From assembly GCF_019697375.1 (NCBI RefSeq), contig NZ_JAHCDI010000004.1, positions 4,327,324 to 4,391,323 of the forward strand: a stretch of 64,000 nt of DNA. Direction: 5' to 3'. Within the stretch, counting starts at the first letter, position 1. Each line of letters opens with the position of its first letter. Position numbers and translations under genes: made by a program. Below the pieces are notes generated by a model that saw only the letters and a program-made list of their open reading frames with translations, was not told the DNA's origin and searched no databases. This document shows positions 37,668 through 48,001 of the stretch, piece after piece. Source of the stretch: Micromonospora tarapacensis. Its GTDB lineage: Bacteria > Actinomycetota > Actinomycetes > Mycobacteriales > Micromonosporaceae.

Positions 37668-39563
37668 GTGACCGACACCCTGGCCACCGGGGTCGCCCGG
37701 ACCGATCGGGGCCGGGGCGCGGGACGACGGTACGAACGGGTCGGGCCGGGAGGTGATCCGATCGCCACGGGCGGCGGCACCGACCCGACCGACGACGAGC
37801 GTCCGGGCACCGACGGCGGGGTGATCCTCGACTGCGGCTGGGGCCGCCTGGTCTTCGGCCAGACCTTCGCCGACCAGTCCGCGGTCGCCGACGTGCTGCG
37901 CTCCGAGGCGGCGGGCGCCCGGGACATCTGCATCTACCTGCGCGACCCGCACGTGCTGGTCTCCCGGCTACCCGACGAGTTGTTCATCGACCCCTCGCTG
38001 ACCTTCCGGCTGCCGCTCGGCGGGGATCGCCGTGGGCCCCGTCCCGGCGCCGGGACCACCGAGGAGGCGGGCACCGCCGAGACGCCGACGCCGCTCGACG
38101 GCCGGAACGAGCTGCCCGGGGTACGCATCCGTCGACTGCGCGACGCCGCCGACGCGGACGCGGTCAACCGGATCTACGCCGCCAACGGCATGGTCACCGC
38201 CCCGGTCGACGTGCTTGTCGACAACGCCGCCACCGACCGTTTCCTGCACCTGGTGGCCGAGGCGGCCACCGGCGAGATCGTCGGCACGATCACCGGCATC
38301 GACCACGTGGCGGTCTTCGACGACCCGGACCGGGGCGCCAGCCTGTGGTGCCTGACCGTCGACTTCAACCAGGCCCCGCCGGGGACCGGCCAGGCACTGA
38401 TCACCGAGCTGGCCGGCCGGCTGGTTGCCCGGGGCCGGGCGTACGTCGACCTGTCCGTCCTCGCCGAGAACTCCGGGGCGATCCGGCTCTACGAACGGCT
38501 CGGCTTCTACCGCACCGCCACGCTCTGTGTGAAGCGGAAGAACCCGATCAACGAACGGTTGTTCCTGCCGGCCATGCCGCTCGGCTACGAGCGGCTCAAC
38601 CCGTACGCGAAGATCGTCGCCGACGAGGCGATGCGGCGGGGCATCCGGGTGGAGGTGACCGACCCGGAGTGGGGCGAGCTGCGGCTGACCAGCGGCGGCC
38701 GGACGATCCTCACCCGGGAGTCGCTCTCCGAGCTGACCTCGGCGGTGGCGATGAGCCGCTGCGACGACAAGCGGGTCACCCGCCGGATCCTGGCCGAGGC
38801 GGGCCTGTCGGTGCCCCGCGGGCGGACCGCCAGCGGCGCCAGCGCCGACGCGGACTTCCTGGCCGAGGTGGGTCAGCTGGTGGTCAAGCCGGCCCGGGGC
38901 GAGCAGGGCAACGGCATCACCGTGGGCGTACGCACTCCCGAGGCGCTGACCGCCGCCGTCGAGGTGGCCGCCCGGTTCTGCCCGGAGATCCTGCTGGAGG
39001 AGCTGTGCACGGGTGAGGACCTGCGGGTCGTGGTGATCGACCACGAGGTGGTGGCCGCCGCCGTCCGCCGGCCGGCCTCGGTCACCGGCGACGGCGTGCA
39101 CGACATCGCCGAGTTGATCGAGCGGCAGAGCCGCCGTCGGGCCGCCGCCACCGGCGGCGAGTCGCGCATCCCGCTGGACGACATGACCCGGGACGTGGTC
39201 GCCGAGGCCGGCTACGAGCTGCACGACGTACTGCCGCAGGGGCAGGTGATGGCCGTCCGGCGGACCGCGAACCTGCACACCGGCGGCACCATCCACGACG
39301 TCACCAGCGACCTGCACCCGGTGATCGCCGAGGCGTGCGTGGCCGCCAGCCGGGCGATCGACATCCCGGTCACCGGGCTCGACCTGCTGGTCCCGGCGCC
39401 GGACCAACCCGAGCACGTCTTCATCGAGGCCAACGAACGGCCCGGGCTGGCCAACCACGAGCCGCAGCCCACCGCCGAGCGCTTCGTGGACCTACTCTTC
39501 CCCGGGACTCGGGCACCGCAACGGCTCTGGACCCCGGCGGGTGCGGCACCATCTGGGGCATGA
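37668..39563 (+). CDS. ngs: N-acetylglutaminylglutamine synthetase (GNAT plus ATP-grasp fusion)
   Basis: The 631-residue fusion has a GNAT acetyltransferase domain around residues 150-300 (IVGTITGIDHVAVFDDP, CLTVDFNQAPPGTGQALITE, NSGAIRLYERLGFYRTATLC). An ATP-grasp ligase follows at about 340-610 (LSELTSAVAMSRCDDKRVTRRIL, VVKPARGEQGNGITVGV, EELCTGEDLRVVVI, PVTGLDLLVP, FIEANERPGLANHEPQPTAE). It acetylates glutamine and joins a second glutamine. GTG 37668 begins two bases after the asnO stop; GTG 37614 inside asnO is less likely. The first 60 residues are Gly/Arg-rich. Its stop overlaps the M42 gene as ATGA. Confidence 0.9.
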   Translation: MTDTLATGVARTDRGRGAGRRYERVGPGGDPIATGGGTDPTDDERPGTDGGVILDCGWGRLVFGQTFADQSAVADVLRSEAAGARDICIYLRDPHVLVSRLPDELFIDPSLTFRLPLGGDRRGPRPGAGTTEEAGTAETPTPLDGRNELPGVRIRRLRDAADADAVNRIYAANGMVTAPVDVLVDNAATDRFLHLVAEAATGEIVGTITGIDHVAVFDDPDRGASLWCLTVDFNQAPPGTGQALITELAGRLVARGRAYVDLSVLAENSGAIRLYERLGFYRTATLCVKRKNPINERLFLPAMPLGYERLNPYAKIVADEAMRRGIRVEVTDPEWGELRLTSGGRTILTRESLSELTSAVAMSRCDDKRVTRRILAEAGLSVPRGRTASGASADADFLAEVGQLVVKPARGEQGNGITVGVRTPEALTAAVEVAARFCPEILLEELCTGEDLRVVVIDHEVVAAAVRRPASVTGDGVHDIAELIERQSRRRAAATGGESRIPLDDMTRDVVAEAGYELHDVLPQGQVMAVRRTANLHTGGTIHDVTSDLHPVIAEACVAASRAIDIPVTGLDLLVPAPDQPEHVFIEANERPGLANHEPQPTAERFVDLLFPGTRAPQRLWTPAGAAPSGA

Positions 39564-40753
39564 CCGTACGCAAGACCACTGCGCTCCCCATCGACCTGGC
39601 CTATCTGCGTCAGGTGCTGCTCGAGCTGCTCGACATTCCGAGCCCGTCGGGGCGCACCGACCATGTCCAGCAGTACATGGGCGAGCGCCTCTCCGCCCTT
39701 GGTATCCCGTCGACACTGACCCGCCGCGGTGCGCTCAGCGCCTGCCTGCCCGGCCCCCGGGAGACCGGCGCGGACCGGGCGATCGTCGTGCACACCGACA
39801 CCGTCGGCGGGATGGTCAAGCGGCTGAAGGAGAACGGCCGGCTCGAACTGAAGCCGATCGGTACGCACAGCGCCCGGTTCGCCGAGGGTGCCCACGTACG
39901 GATCTTCACCGACGACCTGGAGCGGGTGGTCACCGGCCAGGTGCTGCCGCTCAAGGCCAGCGGCCACCGCTACAACGAGGCCGTCGACCTGCAGGGCATC
40001 GGTTGGGAGCAGGTCGAGGTACGCGTCGACGAACCGGTGGAGGACATCGCCGGCCTGCGGGCGCTCAGCATCGACGTGGGCGACTTCGTCGCCTTCCTGA
40101 CCAACCCGACGGTCACCCCCAGCGGCTACGTCAAGTCCCGGCACCTGGACGACAAGGCCGGCGTGGCCGCGGTACTCACCGCCTTCAAGGCCATGGTCGA
40201 CTCGGGGGTGAAACCCGCAGTCACCGCGCACCTGCTGGTCACCGTGACCGAGGAGATCGGCCACGGCGCGTCGCACGGGCTCGACCCGGACGTGGCCGAG
40301 ATCGTCTCGGTGGACGCGGCGGTGGTCGCCCCCGGGCAGCAGTCCCGCGAGACCGCCGCCACCCTCGCGATGGGCGACGGGGTGGGGCCGTTCGACTACC
40401 ACCTCACCCGCAACCTGGCGGCGATCGCCCGCGAGCACGACGTGGATCTCGTCCGGGACGTCTTCGACTACTACCGCTCGGACGTGGCGGCGGCGGTGGA
40501 GGCGGGCGCGCACGCCCGGGTGGCCCTGCTCGGCTTCGGTGTCGACGCCACCCACGGTCACGAGCGCACCCACCTTGAGGGGCTGCGCCACCTGGCGCAG
40601 CTGGTCTGCCTCTACCTCCAGAGCGACCTCGTCTTCCCCGAATGGGACGCCGAGCCGGAGGGCGATCTGGCCGACTTCCCGTCGCTGGCGGTGCAGCCGG
40701 CCAACGCGGACGGCCCCCGCGAAGGTCCGATAGGCATCGCCCAGTCCTCCTGA
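39560..40753 (+). CDS. M42-family peptidase of the NAGGN system
   Basis: The 397-residue protein is an M42 metallo-aminopeptidase relative. Metal-site motifs are visible as VVHTDTVGG, SRHLDDKAGVAAVLTAFKA, TVTEEIGHGASHGLDPDV and DATHGHERTHLEGL. It is the usual third member of the asnO-ngs set. A hydrolase here could turn over the osmolyte when stress ends; this is an inference from context. ATG 39560 overlaps the ngs stop as ATGA. Confidence 0.88.
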   Translation: MTVRKTTALPIDLAYLRQVLLELLDIPSPSGRTDHVQQYMGERLSALGIPSTLTRRGALSACLPGPRETGADRAIVVHTDTVGGMVKRLKENGRLELKPIGTHSARFAEGAHVRIFTDDLERVVTGQVLPLKASGHRYNEAVDLQGIGWEQVEVRVDEPVEDIAGLRALSIDVGDFVAFLTNPTVTPSGYVKSRHLDDKAGVAAVLTAFKAMVDSGVKPAVTAHLLVTVTEEIGHGASHGLDPDVAEIVSVDAAVVAPGQQSRETAATLAMGDGVGPFDYHLTRNLAAIAREHDVDLVRDVFDYYRSDVAAAVEAGAHARVALLGFGVDATHGHERTHLEGLRHLAQLVCLYLQSDLVFPEWDAEPEGDLADFPSLAVQPANADGPREGPIGIAQSS

Positions 40754-40807
40754 GGCGCGGCGTCCCGGCTCCCGGACCGCGTCCGCCCGGGATGTGATCG
40801 AAATCCG

Positions 40808-40836
40808 TTGCCGGTGGACCGGGCGCTGGATAGCGT
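40808..40836 (+). promoter_or_regulatory. Promoter of the leader/ribonuclease Z transcript
   Basis: TTGCCG (40808-40813) and TAGCGT (40831-40836) are 17 bases apart, a good fit to a vegetative actinobacterial promoter. Transcription would begin near 40,843, only a few bases before the perfect anti-Shine-Dalgarno match at 40850-40864. Confidence 0.6.
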
Positions 40837-40867
40837 GGCGGTACACGGGAAAGGAGGTGGTCCAGAC

Positions 40868-40906
40868 TTGTATAGCAATCGGACTCGTGAGGTGGCTGTC
40901 CGCTAG
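40868..40906 (+). CDS. Twelve-codon leader peptide with a perfect ribosome binding site
   Basis: TTG 40868 opens LYSNRTREVAVR, ending with TAG at 40904-40906. Upstream, AAAGGAGGTGGTCCA (40850-40864) is complementary to about 14 bases of the 3' end of 16S rRNA, far stronger than at any other gene in this window. I recall similar TTG-Tyr-Ser-x-Arg-Thr-Arg-Glu-Val leaders upstream of actinobacterial genes, but cannot confirm that here. The codons for EVAV (GAGGTGGCTGTC) contain the arm that pairs with bases just before the attenuator hairpin. The peptide therefore looks regulatory in cis and not a product in itself. Confidence 0.6.
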   Translation: MYSNRTREVAVR

Positions 40907-41066
40907 CCGCTGTCCTCGACAGTGATCGTCCGCCCTCCGGGGCGGGCACGGCAAGAGTCGTCGAGACCGTGTGGCAGCGGTGCGGCGAAACCACGACAGC
41001 CACCCGACCCCCGGGGTGCCGGCCCAGTCCAGCCGGCCCGCGCGCAGCGCGGAAGCCCCGGGGGTC
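40891..41066 (+). promoter_or_regulatory. Attenuator-like leader RNA upstream of ribonuclease Z
   Basis: GGTGGCTGTC (40891-40900, inside the leader peptide frame) is perfectly complementary to GACAGCCACC (40995-41004). Immediately after it, GACCCCCGGGG (41006-41016) pairs with CCCCGGGGGTC (41056-41066). That stem encloses two smaller ones (GCCGG/CCGGC and CCGCGC/GCGCGG), a terminator-like three-way structure. A ribosome stalled on or finishing the leader would cover the first arm and change what the second arm can pair with. The layout is that of translation-dependent attenuation. The signal sensed is unknown. Confidence 0.55.
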
Positions 41067-41090
41067 GCTTCATATCCACCGGAGGCCGCC

Positions 41091-42020
41091 GTGTCGATGC
41101 GCGAGCTGGTGGTGCTCGGGACGGCCAGCCAGGCACCCACCCGGGCCCGCAACCACAACGGGTACGTGCTGCGCTGGGACGACGAGGTGATCCTCTTCGA
41201 CCCGGGCGAGGGCAGCCAGCGGCAGCTGCTGCACACCGGCGTCACCGCCACCGACCTGACCCGGATCTGCGTCACCCACTTCCACGGCGACCACTGTCTC
41301 GGCCTGCCCGGCACCATCCAGCGTCTCTCCCTGGACCGGGTGGCGCACCCGGTGGCGGTGCACTTTCCGGCCGAGGGCGCCGACTACTTCGCCCGGCTTC
41401 GGCACGCCAGTTCCTTCCACGAGACCGCCGAGCTGGCCGTGCAGCCGGTCGAGGCGGACGGGCAGCGGATCATGCTGCGCTGCGGCACGCTGGAGACCCG
41501 CCTGCTGCGCCACCCGATCGACACGTACGGCTATCGGCTGGTGGAGCCGGACGGGTACCGGATGCTGCCGGAGCGGCTGGCCGCGTACGGGATCGCCGGG
41601 CCGGCGGTCGGCGAGCTGCAACGCGCCGGCCACCTCGTCCTCGACGGGCGCCGCGTCGGCCTGGCGGAGGTGAGCGCGCCGCGGCCCGGGCAGCGGTTCG
41701 CCTTCGTGATGGACACCGGCCTCTGCGACGGGGTGTACGCGCTGGCCGAGCAGGCCGACCTGCTGGTGATCGAGTCGACGTTCCTGGAGTCGGAGGCCGC
41801 ACTCGCCGCCGAGGTCGGGCACCTCACCGCCGGCCAGGCCGCGCGGGTGGCGGCCGAGTCGGGAGTACGCCGGCTGGTGCTCACCCACTTCTCGCAGCGC
41901 TACGCCGACCCGGCCCGGTTCGCCGAGGAGGCCCGCCGGCACTTCGACGGCGACCTGGTTGTCGCCGAGGATCTGACCACGGTGCAGGTGCCACCCCGGC
42001 GGGTAATCTCGGTCGAGTGA
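41091..42020 (+). CDS. rnz: Ribonuclease Z-like metallo-beta-lactamase fold protein
   Basis: The 309-residue protein starts [20 protein letters not shown] and carries the ELAC/RNase Z order of motifs. [14 protein letters not shown] is followed by [15 protein letters not shown] (HxHxDH), [29 protein letters not shown] and the late [10 protein letters not shown]. RNase Z cuts tRNA 3' trailers before CCA addition. GTG 41091 is five bases after GGAGG; ATG 41097 is also possible. It lies behind an attenuator-like leader and overlaps the GNAT gene as GTGA. Confidence 0.88.
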   Translation: MSMRELVVLGTASQAPTRARNHNGYVLRWDDEVILFDPGEGSQRQLLHTGVTATDLTRICVTHFHGDHCLGLPGTIQRLSLDRVAHPVAVHFPAEGADYFARLRHASSFHETAELAVQPVEADGQRIMLRCGTLETRLLRHPIDTYGYRLVEPDGYRMLPERLAAYGIAGPAVGELQRAGHLVLDGRRVGLAEVSAPRPGQRFAFVMDTGLCDGVYALAEQADLLVIESTFLESEAALAAEVGHLTAGQAARVAAESGVRRLVLTHFSQRYADPARFAEEARRHFDGDLVVAEDLTTVQVPPRRVISVE

Positions 42021-42526
42021 CCGTCACGCTCCGACCCGCGGCGCCGGACGACCTGATGGCGGTGGGTGCCCTGCACCAGCGCTCCCGGATCGCCGCGTAC
42101 TCCGCCTTCCTGCCACCGGACGCGCTGGCGAAACCGACGCCGGAGGCGATGGGCGAATACTGGGTGCAGCGGTGGACCTGGGAACGGGAGGACCATCGGA
42201 TGACCCTGGCCGTCCGCGACGGCACGCTGAGCGGGTTCACCTACCTCGGGCCGGCCGGCGATGACGAGCCGGAGGCCGGTCTCCTCTGCGCCATCCACCT
42301 CGACCCGGCCGAGCGGGGTCATGGCGTCGGCCGGGCCCTGATGGTCGACGCCCTGGCCGGCATGCGGGCGCGGGGCTGGTGCCGCGCGGTGCTCTGGGTG
42401 CTGCGCGACAACGCCCACGCCCGCCGCTTCTACGAGCGCGGCGGCTGGCGGCCGACCGGGCTGGAACGCGACGAGACGATCGGCACTGCGCGCACCTCGC
42501 AGCTGCGCTACGCTCGCCCGCTCTGA
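42017..42526 (+). CDS. GNAT family N-acetyltransferase
   Basis: The 169-residue protein has the GNAT core: strand segment [11 protein letters not shown], acetyl-CoA loop [15 protein letters not shown] and [21 protein letters not shown]. Substrate unknown. GTG 42017 overlaps the rnz stop as GTGA, so the two are coupled. The final codons run into a 14-bp tandem repeat whose first unit contains the stop. Confidence 0.88.
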   Translation: MTVTLRPAAPDDLMAVGALHQRSRIAAYSAFLPPDALAKPTPEAMGEYWVQRWTWEREDHRMTLAVRDGTLSGFTYLGPAGDDEPEAGLLCAIHLDPAERGHGVGRALMVDALAGMRARGWCRAVLWVLRDNAHARRFYERGGWRPTGLERDETIGTARTSQLRYARPL

Positions 42527-42576
42527 CCCGCCCGCTCTGACCCGCCCGCTCTGACCCGCCCGCTCTGACCCGCCCG
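42517..42576 (+). repeat. Tandem 14-bp repeat, just over four copies
   Basis: CCCGCTCTGACCCG is repeated exactly at 42517, 42531, 42545 and 42559, followed by a partial fifth unit (CCCG). The first copy contains the TGA stop of the acetyltransferase gene. Since 14 is not a multiple of three, copy-number changes would leave the first stop in place. Probably a slippage-prone array. Confidence 0.9.
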
Positions 42577-42672
42577 GCGCCACGCCGCCCGCCGCTGACG
42601 ATCCAGCGGCGCCCGTCACCCGTCCATGCCGGTCCGAAGGCCCACCCGCCATCGGCAAGGGTCGTCGCGGGG

Positions 42673-44043
<1,371 letters not shown>

Positions 44044-44127
44044 GTCGTTGTGCCCTTCTGCTCCGGCGCCGGCACGCCAGGCCGGGCGGGTGTCTCAGGT
44101 GAAATTCCCGCGCCCAGGGTACGTGGG

Positions 44128-44484
44128 TCAGGGCACCACCTGACCGGGGACCACGGAGCTGCGCCGCGTCTCCCACTCCAGGAACCGCTCGGTCTCGGCG
44201 AGCACCGCACCGGCCAGCCAGGTGACCATCACGGCGTCGTCCAGCAGGCCGAACACCGCGAGGAACAGCTCTGGAACCACGTCGACAGGCGAGGCGATGT
44301 ACGCCGCCGCCGCAGTCATCATGGCCAGCCGGAGGCCACCGTCGTACTCGCCCCGGGCGGTCGCCGCAATCATCCGGGGCAGCGCACCGATCCGCGCCCC
44401 GAGCGACGGCCCGCCCCGGGCACCGGCGGTCAGGGCCCGCGCCAGGGCCACGAACGCGGCACCCCGCTTCAACGTCTTAGCCAT
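44128..44484 (-). CDS. DUF1232 (YkvA-like) membrane protein
   Basis: The 118-residue protein contains the DUF1232 core AAAAYIASPVDVVPELFLAVFGLLDDAVMV, with YIASPVDVVPE as its most conserved part. Two short membrane-associated helices are likely. ATG 44484 follows AGGAG. It is downstream of nothing obvious and divergent from the SGNH hydrolase. Function unknown. Confidence 0.85.
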   Translation of the reverse strand: MAKTLKRGAAFVALARALTAGARGGPSLGARIGALPRMIAATARGEYDGGLRLAMMTAAAAYIASPVDVVPELFLAVFGLLDDAVMVTWLAGAVLAETERFLEWETRRSSVVPGQVVP

Positions 44485-44624
44485 CGTCCTGCTCCTCTCC
44501 ACGTGCAGCGTGACGACCCGTCGCAACTCCCCTTCATCCAAGTACCCAGGACGGTCGTTTTCCAGGCACCGGAGCGCCGTGACGACGACAGCGGCCCGTC
44601 GGACAGGCGCGCTAGTGTCACGGT

Positions 44625-45677
44625 ATGGGGGTCGCTGGTTCCGTCGTACCGGATCGTCCGCGCTGGCGGCGCGCCCTGCGGGTGGCCCGGCTGGCCGCGA
44701 TCGGCACCGGCGCCACCGCGGCGGCGGCCGCGGCGACCACCGGTGTGCTTCTCGGTCAGGCCCGCCAGGCCCGCCGCATCATCCCGACGGCCGAGGCGCC
44801 GCCACCGCGCTGCGACGGCGTCTACGGCGCGAAGTTTCCCGGGCCCGCGATCACCATGGTCGTCCTCGGTGACTCGTCGGCCGCCGGGTACGGCGTGCAC
44901 CGGCGCCGCGAGACACCCGGCGCGCTGCTGGCGACCGGCCTGTCCCGGCGCCTCCAGCGGCCGGTCCGCCTGCACCGCTTCGCCGTGGTGGGCGCCATCT
45001 CGGCCGGGCTTCGATTCCAGGTCGAGGCGGCCCTGGAGGCCGGCCCCGACGTCGCGGTCATCCTGATCGGCGGCAACGACGTGACAAACCGGACGCCGCC
45101 CACCCTGGCCGTGCGCTACCTCGTCGAGGGGGTCCGGGCGCTGCGGGCGGCCGGGGTCGAGGTGGTCGTCGGCACCTGCCCCGACCTGGGGGCGATCCGC
45201 CCCATCCAGCCGCCGCTGCGGTGGCTGGCCCGCCGGTGGAGCCGCCAGCTCGCCGCCGCGCAGACCGTCGCGGTCGTCTCTGCCGGTGGTTGGACGGTCT
45301 CCCTCGGTGACCTGCTCGGCCCCCGGTTCACCGCCGAACCGGGGCGGATGTTCTCCTGGGACCGGTTCCACCCCTCCGCCGACGGCTACGCCATGGCCGC
45401 CGCCGCCCTGCTGCCCACGGTCCTCTCCGCGTTGGGGTACGGCGCCGAACGCAGGCCTTCGCCCATGCGTCTGGAGGGCGTACGGTCGTTGCCGAAGGCC
45501 GCTCAGCAGGCGGCCCGGCACCCGGGGACGGAGGTCAGCGGTACGCAGGTCCGGGGCAGCGACAGCGGCCCCGCCGGCCGTTGGGCGCAACTACGCCGGC
45601 GGGGATTCTTCGGTGCCGGGGCGACGCCGCAGTCAGCTCCCACCGCCGGCTCACCCGCCGTGGAAGGACGCACATGA
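44625..45677 (+). CDS. Secreted or membrane-anchored SGNH hydrolase
   Basis: The 350-residue protein has an N-terminal hydrophobic segment (LAAIGTGATAAAAAATTGVLL). SGNH blocks follow: GDSSAAGYGV (block I Ser), VAVILIGGNDVTN (Asn) and DRFHPSADGY (Asp/His). It is probably an extracytoplasmic esterase or lipase-like enzyme. ATG 44625 lacks a ribosome binding site, while TAGTGT at 44613-44618 is seven bases upstream, pointing to a leaderless transcript. A second SGNH gene follows 64 bp later. Confidence 0.88.
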   Translation: MGVAGSVVPDRPRWRRALRVARLAAIGTGATAAAAAATTGVLLGQARQARRIIPTAEAPPPRCDGVYGAKFPGPAITMVVLGDSSAAGYGVHRRRETPGALLATGLSRRLQRPVRLHRFAVVGAISAGLRFQVEAALEAGPDVAVILIGGNDVTNRTPPTLAVRYLVEGVRALRAAGVEVVVGTCPDLGAIRPIQPPLRWLARRWSRQLAAAQTVAVVSAGGWTVSLGDLLGPRFTAEPGRMFSWDRFHPSADGYAMAAAALLPTVLSALGYGAERRPSPMRLEGVRSLPKAAQQAARHPGTEVSGTQVRGSDSGPAGRWAQLRRRGFFGAGATPQSAPTAGSPAVEGRT

Positions 45678-45741
45678 CCAAGGGGATCAGTCACCCGTAC
45701 GAGTCGCGGGGCGGTGCCGGGACACATCCGGGGGTGGCGAG

Positions 45742-46887
45742 ATGACCGGCCTGTCTCCCGGCGTGCGGGCCGCCGGTCGGGTGGCCCGCACCGCCGCCGT
45801 CTCCCTGCTCGCCGGCACAATCGGCGGCGCGGCGGTGCTCGCCGGCCAGGCCGCGGTGGCCCGCAACCGTCGCTACGCCCAGCCGGAGCTCGGGCTGGCG
45901 CTGCGGGCGACCGTCGGACGCACCGGCGCCCCGCCGCTGCGGCTGGTGCTGCTCGGCGACTCCGCCGCCCTCGGCGTCGGGGTGGACCGTCTCGGCGACA
46001 CCATCGGCGGGCAACTGGCCGAGTTGCTCACCGAGGGCCCGGTCGGGCGCCGGGTCCACCTGTCCAGCGTCGGCGTCTCCGGTTCGCGCTCCACCGACCT
46101 GGCCACCCAGGTGGCCCGGGCCTTGCTGGGCGAGCGGCCGGACGTGGCGGTCATCCTGGTCGGGGCCAACGACGTCACCAGCATGCGCCGCCCGGCCGAA
46201 GCCGCCGCCTACCTCGGCGCCGCCGTGCACCGGTTGCGGCAGGCCGGTGTCGAGGTCGTGGTCGGCACCTGCCCGGATCTCGGCGCCGTACGGGCGATCG
46301 CGCCGCCCCTGCGGCACGTCGTCGGCTGGGTCGGGCGTCAGGTTGCCCGGGCCCAGACCGGCGCGGTGCTCGACGCCGGTGGGACGGTGGTGGATCTGGC
46401 CACCGAAACCGGCCCGGTGTTCCGGGCCGATGCCGGCACCTTCTGCCACGACGGCTACCACCCCTCCGCCGACGGCTACCGCGTCTGGGCGCACGCGCTG
46501 TTGCCCGCGGTGGCCGCCGCGGCGGCGGTCGCCCCCGCCGGTGACCCGCCCGCGCCCCGACCGGCGGCGGGCCGGTGGCGGTGGGTGACATTTCCCGGCG
46601 GCCGGAAAACTTCCGCTGCAAGTTACCAGCGGGTTAGCGTTGGCTCATGCCGATTGAGTCGTCCCGCGACGCCGTCATCGTCGCCACCGCCCGCTCCCCC
46701 ATCGGCCGGGCCCACAAGGGGTCCCTGCGCGACCTCCGCCCGGACGACCTTGCCGCGACCATCGTGCAGGCCGCCCTGGACAAGGTCCCCCAGCTCGACC
46801 CGCAGCAGATCGACGATTTCTACCTCGGGTGCGGCCTGCCCGGCGGCGAGCAGGGATTCAACATCGCCCGGGTGGTCGCGGTACTGA
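45742..46887 (+). CDS. Second SGNH hydrolase; 3' part reads into the thiolase gene
   Basis: From ATG 45742 the protein starts MTGLSPGVRAAGRVARTAAV with a membrane segment. It has VLLGDSAALGVGVDRLGDTI, VAVILVGANDVTSM and CHDGYHPSADGYRVWAHALLP. It resembles its upstream neighbour, so the pair looks like a tandem duplication. The similarity ends near 46,600. Beyond that the frame runs 241 bases into the thiolase gene in a different phase and encodes only Ser/Pro/Arg-rich sequence. A missing base or a short real C-terminus near 46,570-46,600 is likely, so the true stop is uncertain. Confidence 0.8.
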   Translation: MTGLSPGVRAAGRVARTAAVSLLAGTIGGAAVLAGQAAVARNRRYAQPELGLALRATVGRTGAPPLRLVLLGDSAALGVGVDRLGDTIGGQLAELLTEGPVGRRVHLSSVGVSGSRSTDLATQVARALLGERPDVAVILVGANDVTSMRRPAEAAAYLGAAVHRLRQAGVEVVVGTCPDLGAVRAIAPPLRHVVGWVGRQVARAQTGAVLDAGGTVVDLATETGPVFRADAGTFCHDGYHPSADGYRVWAHALLPAVAAAAAVAPAGDPPAPRPAAGRWRWVTFPGGRKTSAASYQRVSVGSCRLSRPATPSSSPPPAPPSAGPTRGPCATSARTTLPRPSCRPPWTRSPSSTRSRSTISTSGAACPAASRDSTSPGWSRY

Positions 46888-47906
46888 TGGGCCTCGACCG
46901 GCTGCCCGGTGCCACCACCACCCGCTACTGCGCCTCCTCGTTGCAGACCACCCGGATGGCGATGCACGCGATCCGGGCCGGCGAGGGCGACGTCTTCATC
47001 TCCGCCGGGGTGGAGATCGTCTCCCGCTACGCCCGGGGCAGCTCCGACGGGTTGCCGCCGGAGGCGCAGGCCCTGGTCGGCCGCTGGGAGAATCCCCGCT
47101 TCGCGCAGGCGCGCGAGCGGTCCAAGGCCCGTACCGAGGCCAGCGCGCCGGTCTGGACCGACCCGCGTGAGAAGGATGCGCTGCCGGACGTCTACCTGGC
47201 CATGGGGCAGACCGCCGAGAACCTCGCCCAGGTGTACGACGTGACCCGCGCGGAGATGGACGCGTTCGGCGTACGCAGCCAGAACCTGGCCGAGAAGGCG
47301 ATCGCCGACGGCTTCTGGGCCCGGGAGATCACCCCGGTCACCACCCCCGACGGCACGGTGGTCAGCAGTGACGACGGCCCGCGCGCCGGGGTGACCCTGG
47401 AGGCCGTCTCCGCCCTCAAACCGGTCTTCCGCCCGGACGGACGGATCACCGCCGGCAACTGCTGCCCGCTCAACGACGGGGCCGCCGCCGTGGTCGTGAT
47501 GAGCGCCCAGCGGGCCGAGGAACTTGGCGTCACCCCGCTGGCTCGGATCGTCTCCACGGGCGTCACCGCCCTGTCGCCGGAGATCATGGGCCTCGGCCCG
47601 GTCGAGGCGAGCCGGCAGGCGCTGGCGCGGGCCGGCATGACCATCGACGACGTCGACCTGGTCGAGATCAACGAGGCGTTCGCCGCCCAGGTGATCCCGT
47701 CGTACCGCCAGCTCGGCATCCCCGAGGAGAAGCTGAACGTCGCGGGCGGCGCGATCGCCGTCGGCCACCCCTTCGGGATGACCGGCGCCCGGATCACCGG
47801 CACGCTGCTCAACGCCCTGCAGTGGCACGACAGGACCATCGGTCTGGAGACGATGTGCGTCGGCGGCGGGCAGGGCATGGCGATGGTTCTGGAACGTCTG
47901 ACCTGA
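46647..47906 (+). CDS. Acetyl-CoA acetyltransferase (thiolase)
   Basis: The 419-residue thiolase has the acyl-binding Cys in TRYCASSLQTTRMAMHAIRAG, the loop INEAFAAQVIPSY, the His in GGAIAVGHPFGMTGARIT and the C-terminal Cys/Gly loop MCVGGGQGMAMV. It carries out thiolytic cleavage or condensation of acyl-CoA in fatty-acid metabolism. ATG 46647 follows AGCGGGTTAGCG, a weak ribosome binding site. A strong hairpin lies 95 bp after the stop. Confidence 0.92.
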   Translation: MPIESSRDAVIVATARSPIGRAHKGSLRDLRPDDLAATIVQAALDKVPQLDPQQIDDFYLGCGLPGGEQGFNIARVVAVLMGLDRLPGATTTRYCASSLQTTRMAMHAIRAGEGDVFISAGVEIVSRYARGSSDGLPPEAQALVGRWENPRFAQARERSKARTEASAPVWTDPREKDALPDVYLAMGQTAENLAQVYDVTRAEMDAFGVRSQNLAEKAIADGFWAREITPVTTPDGTVVSSDDGPRAGVTLEAVSALKPVFRPDGRITAGNCCPLNDGAAAVVVMSAQRAEELGVTPLARIVSTGVTALSPEIMGLGPVEASRQALARAGMTIDDVDLVEINEAFAAQVIPSYRQLGIPEEKLNVAGGAIAVGHPFGMTGARITGTLLNALQWHDRTIGLETMCVGGGQGMAMVLERLT

Positions 47907-48001
47907 GCCGGGCCGCCGCCCGGTCGGTGCGCCTCGTGCGGTGTCCAGGAACGTTGGCGGTGTCGCGTCGAGGTCCAGGCGGCGATCCGGCAAGGCGGGG
48001 T

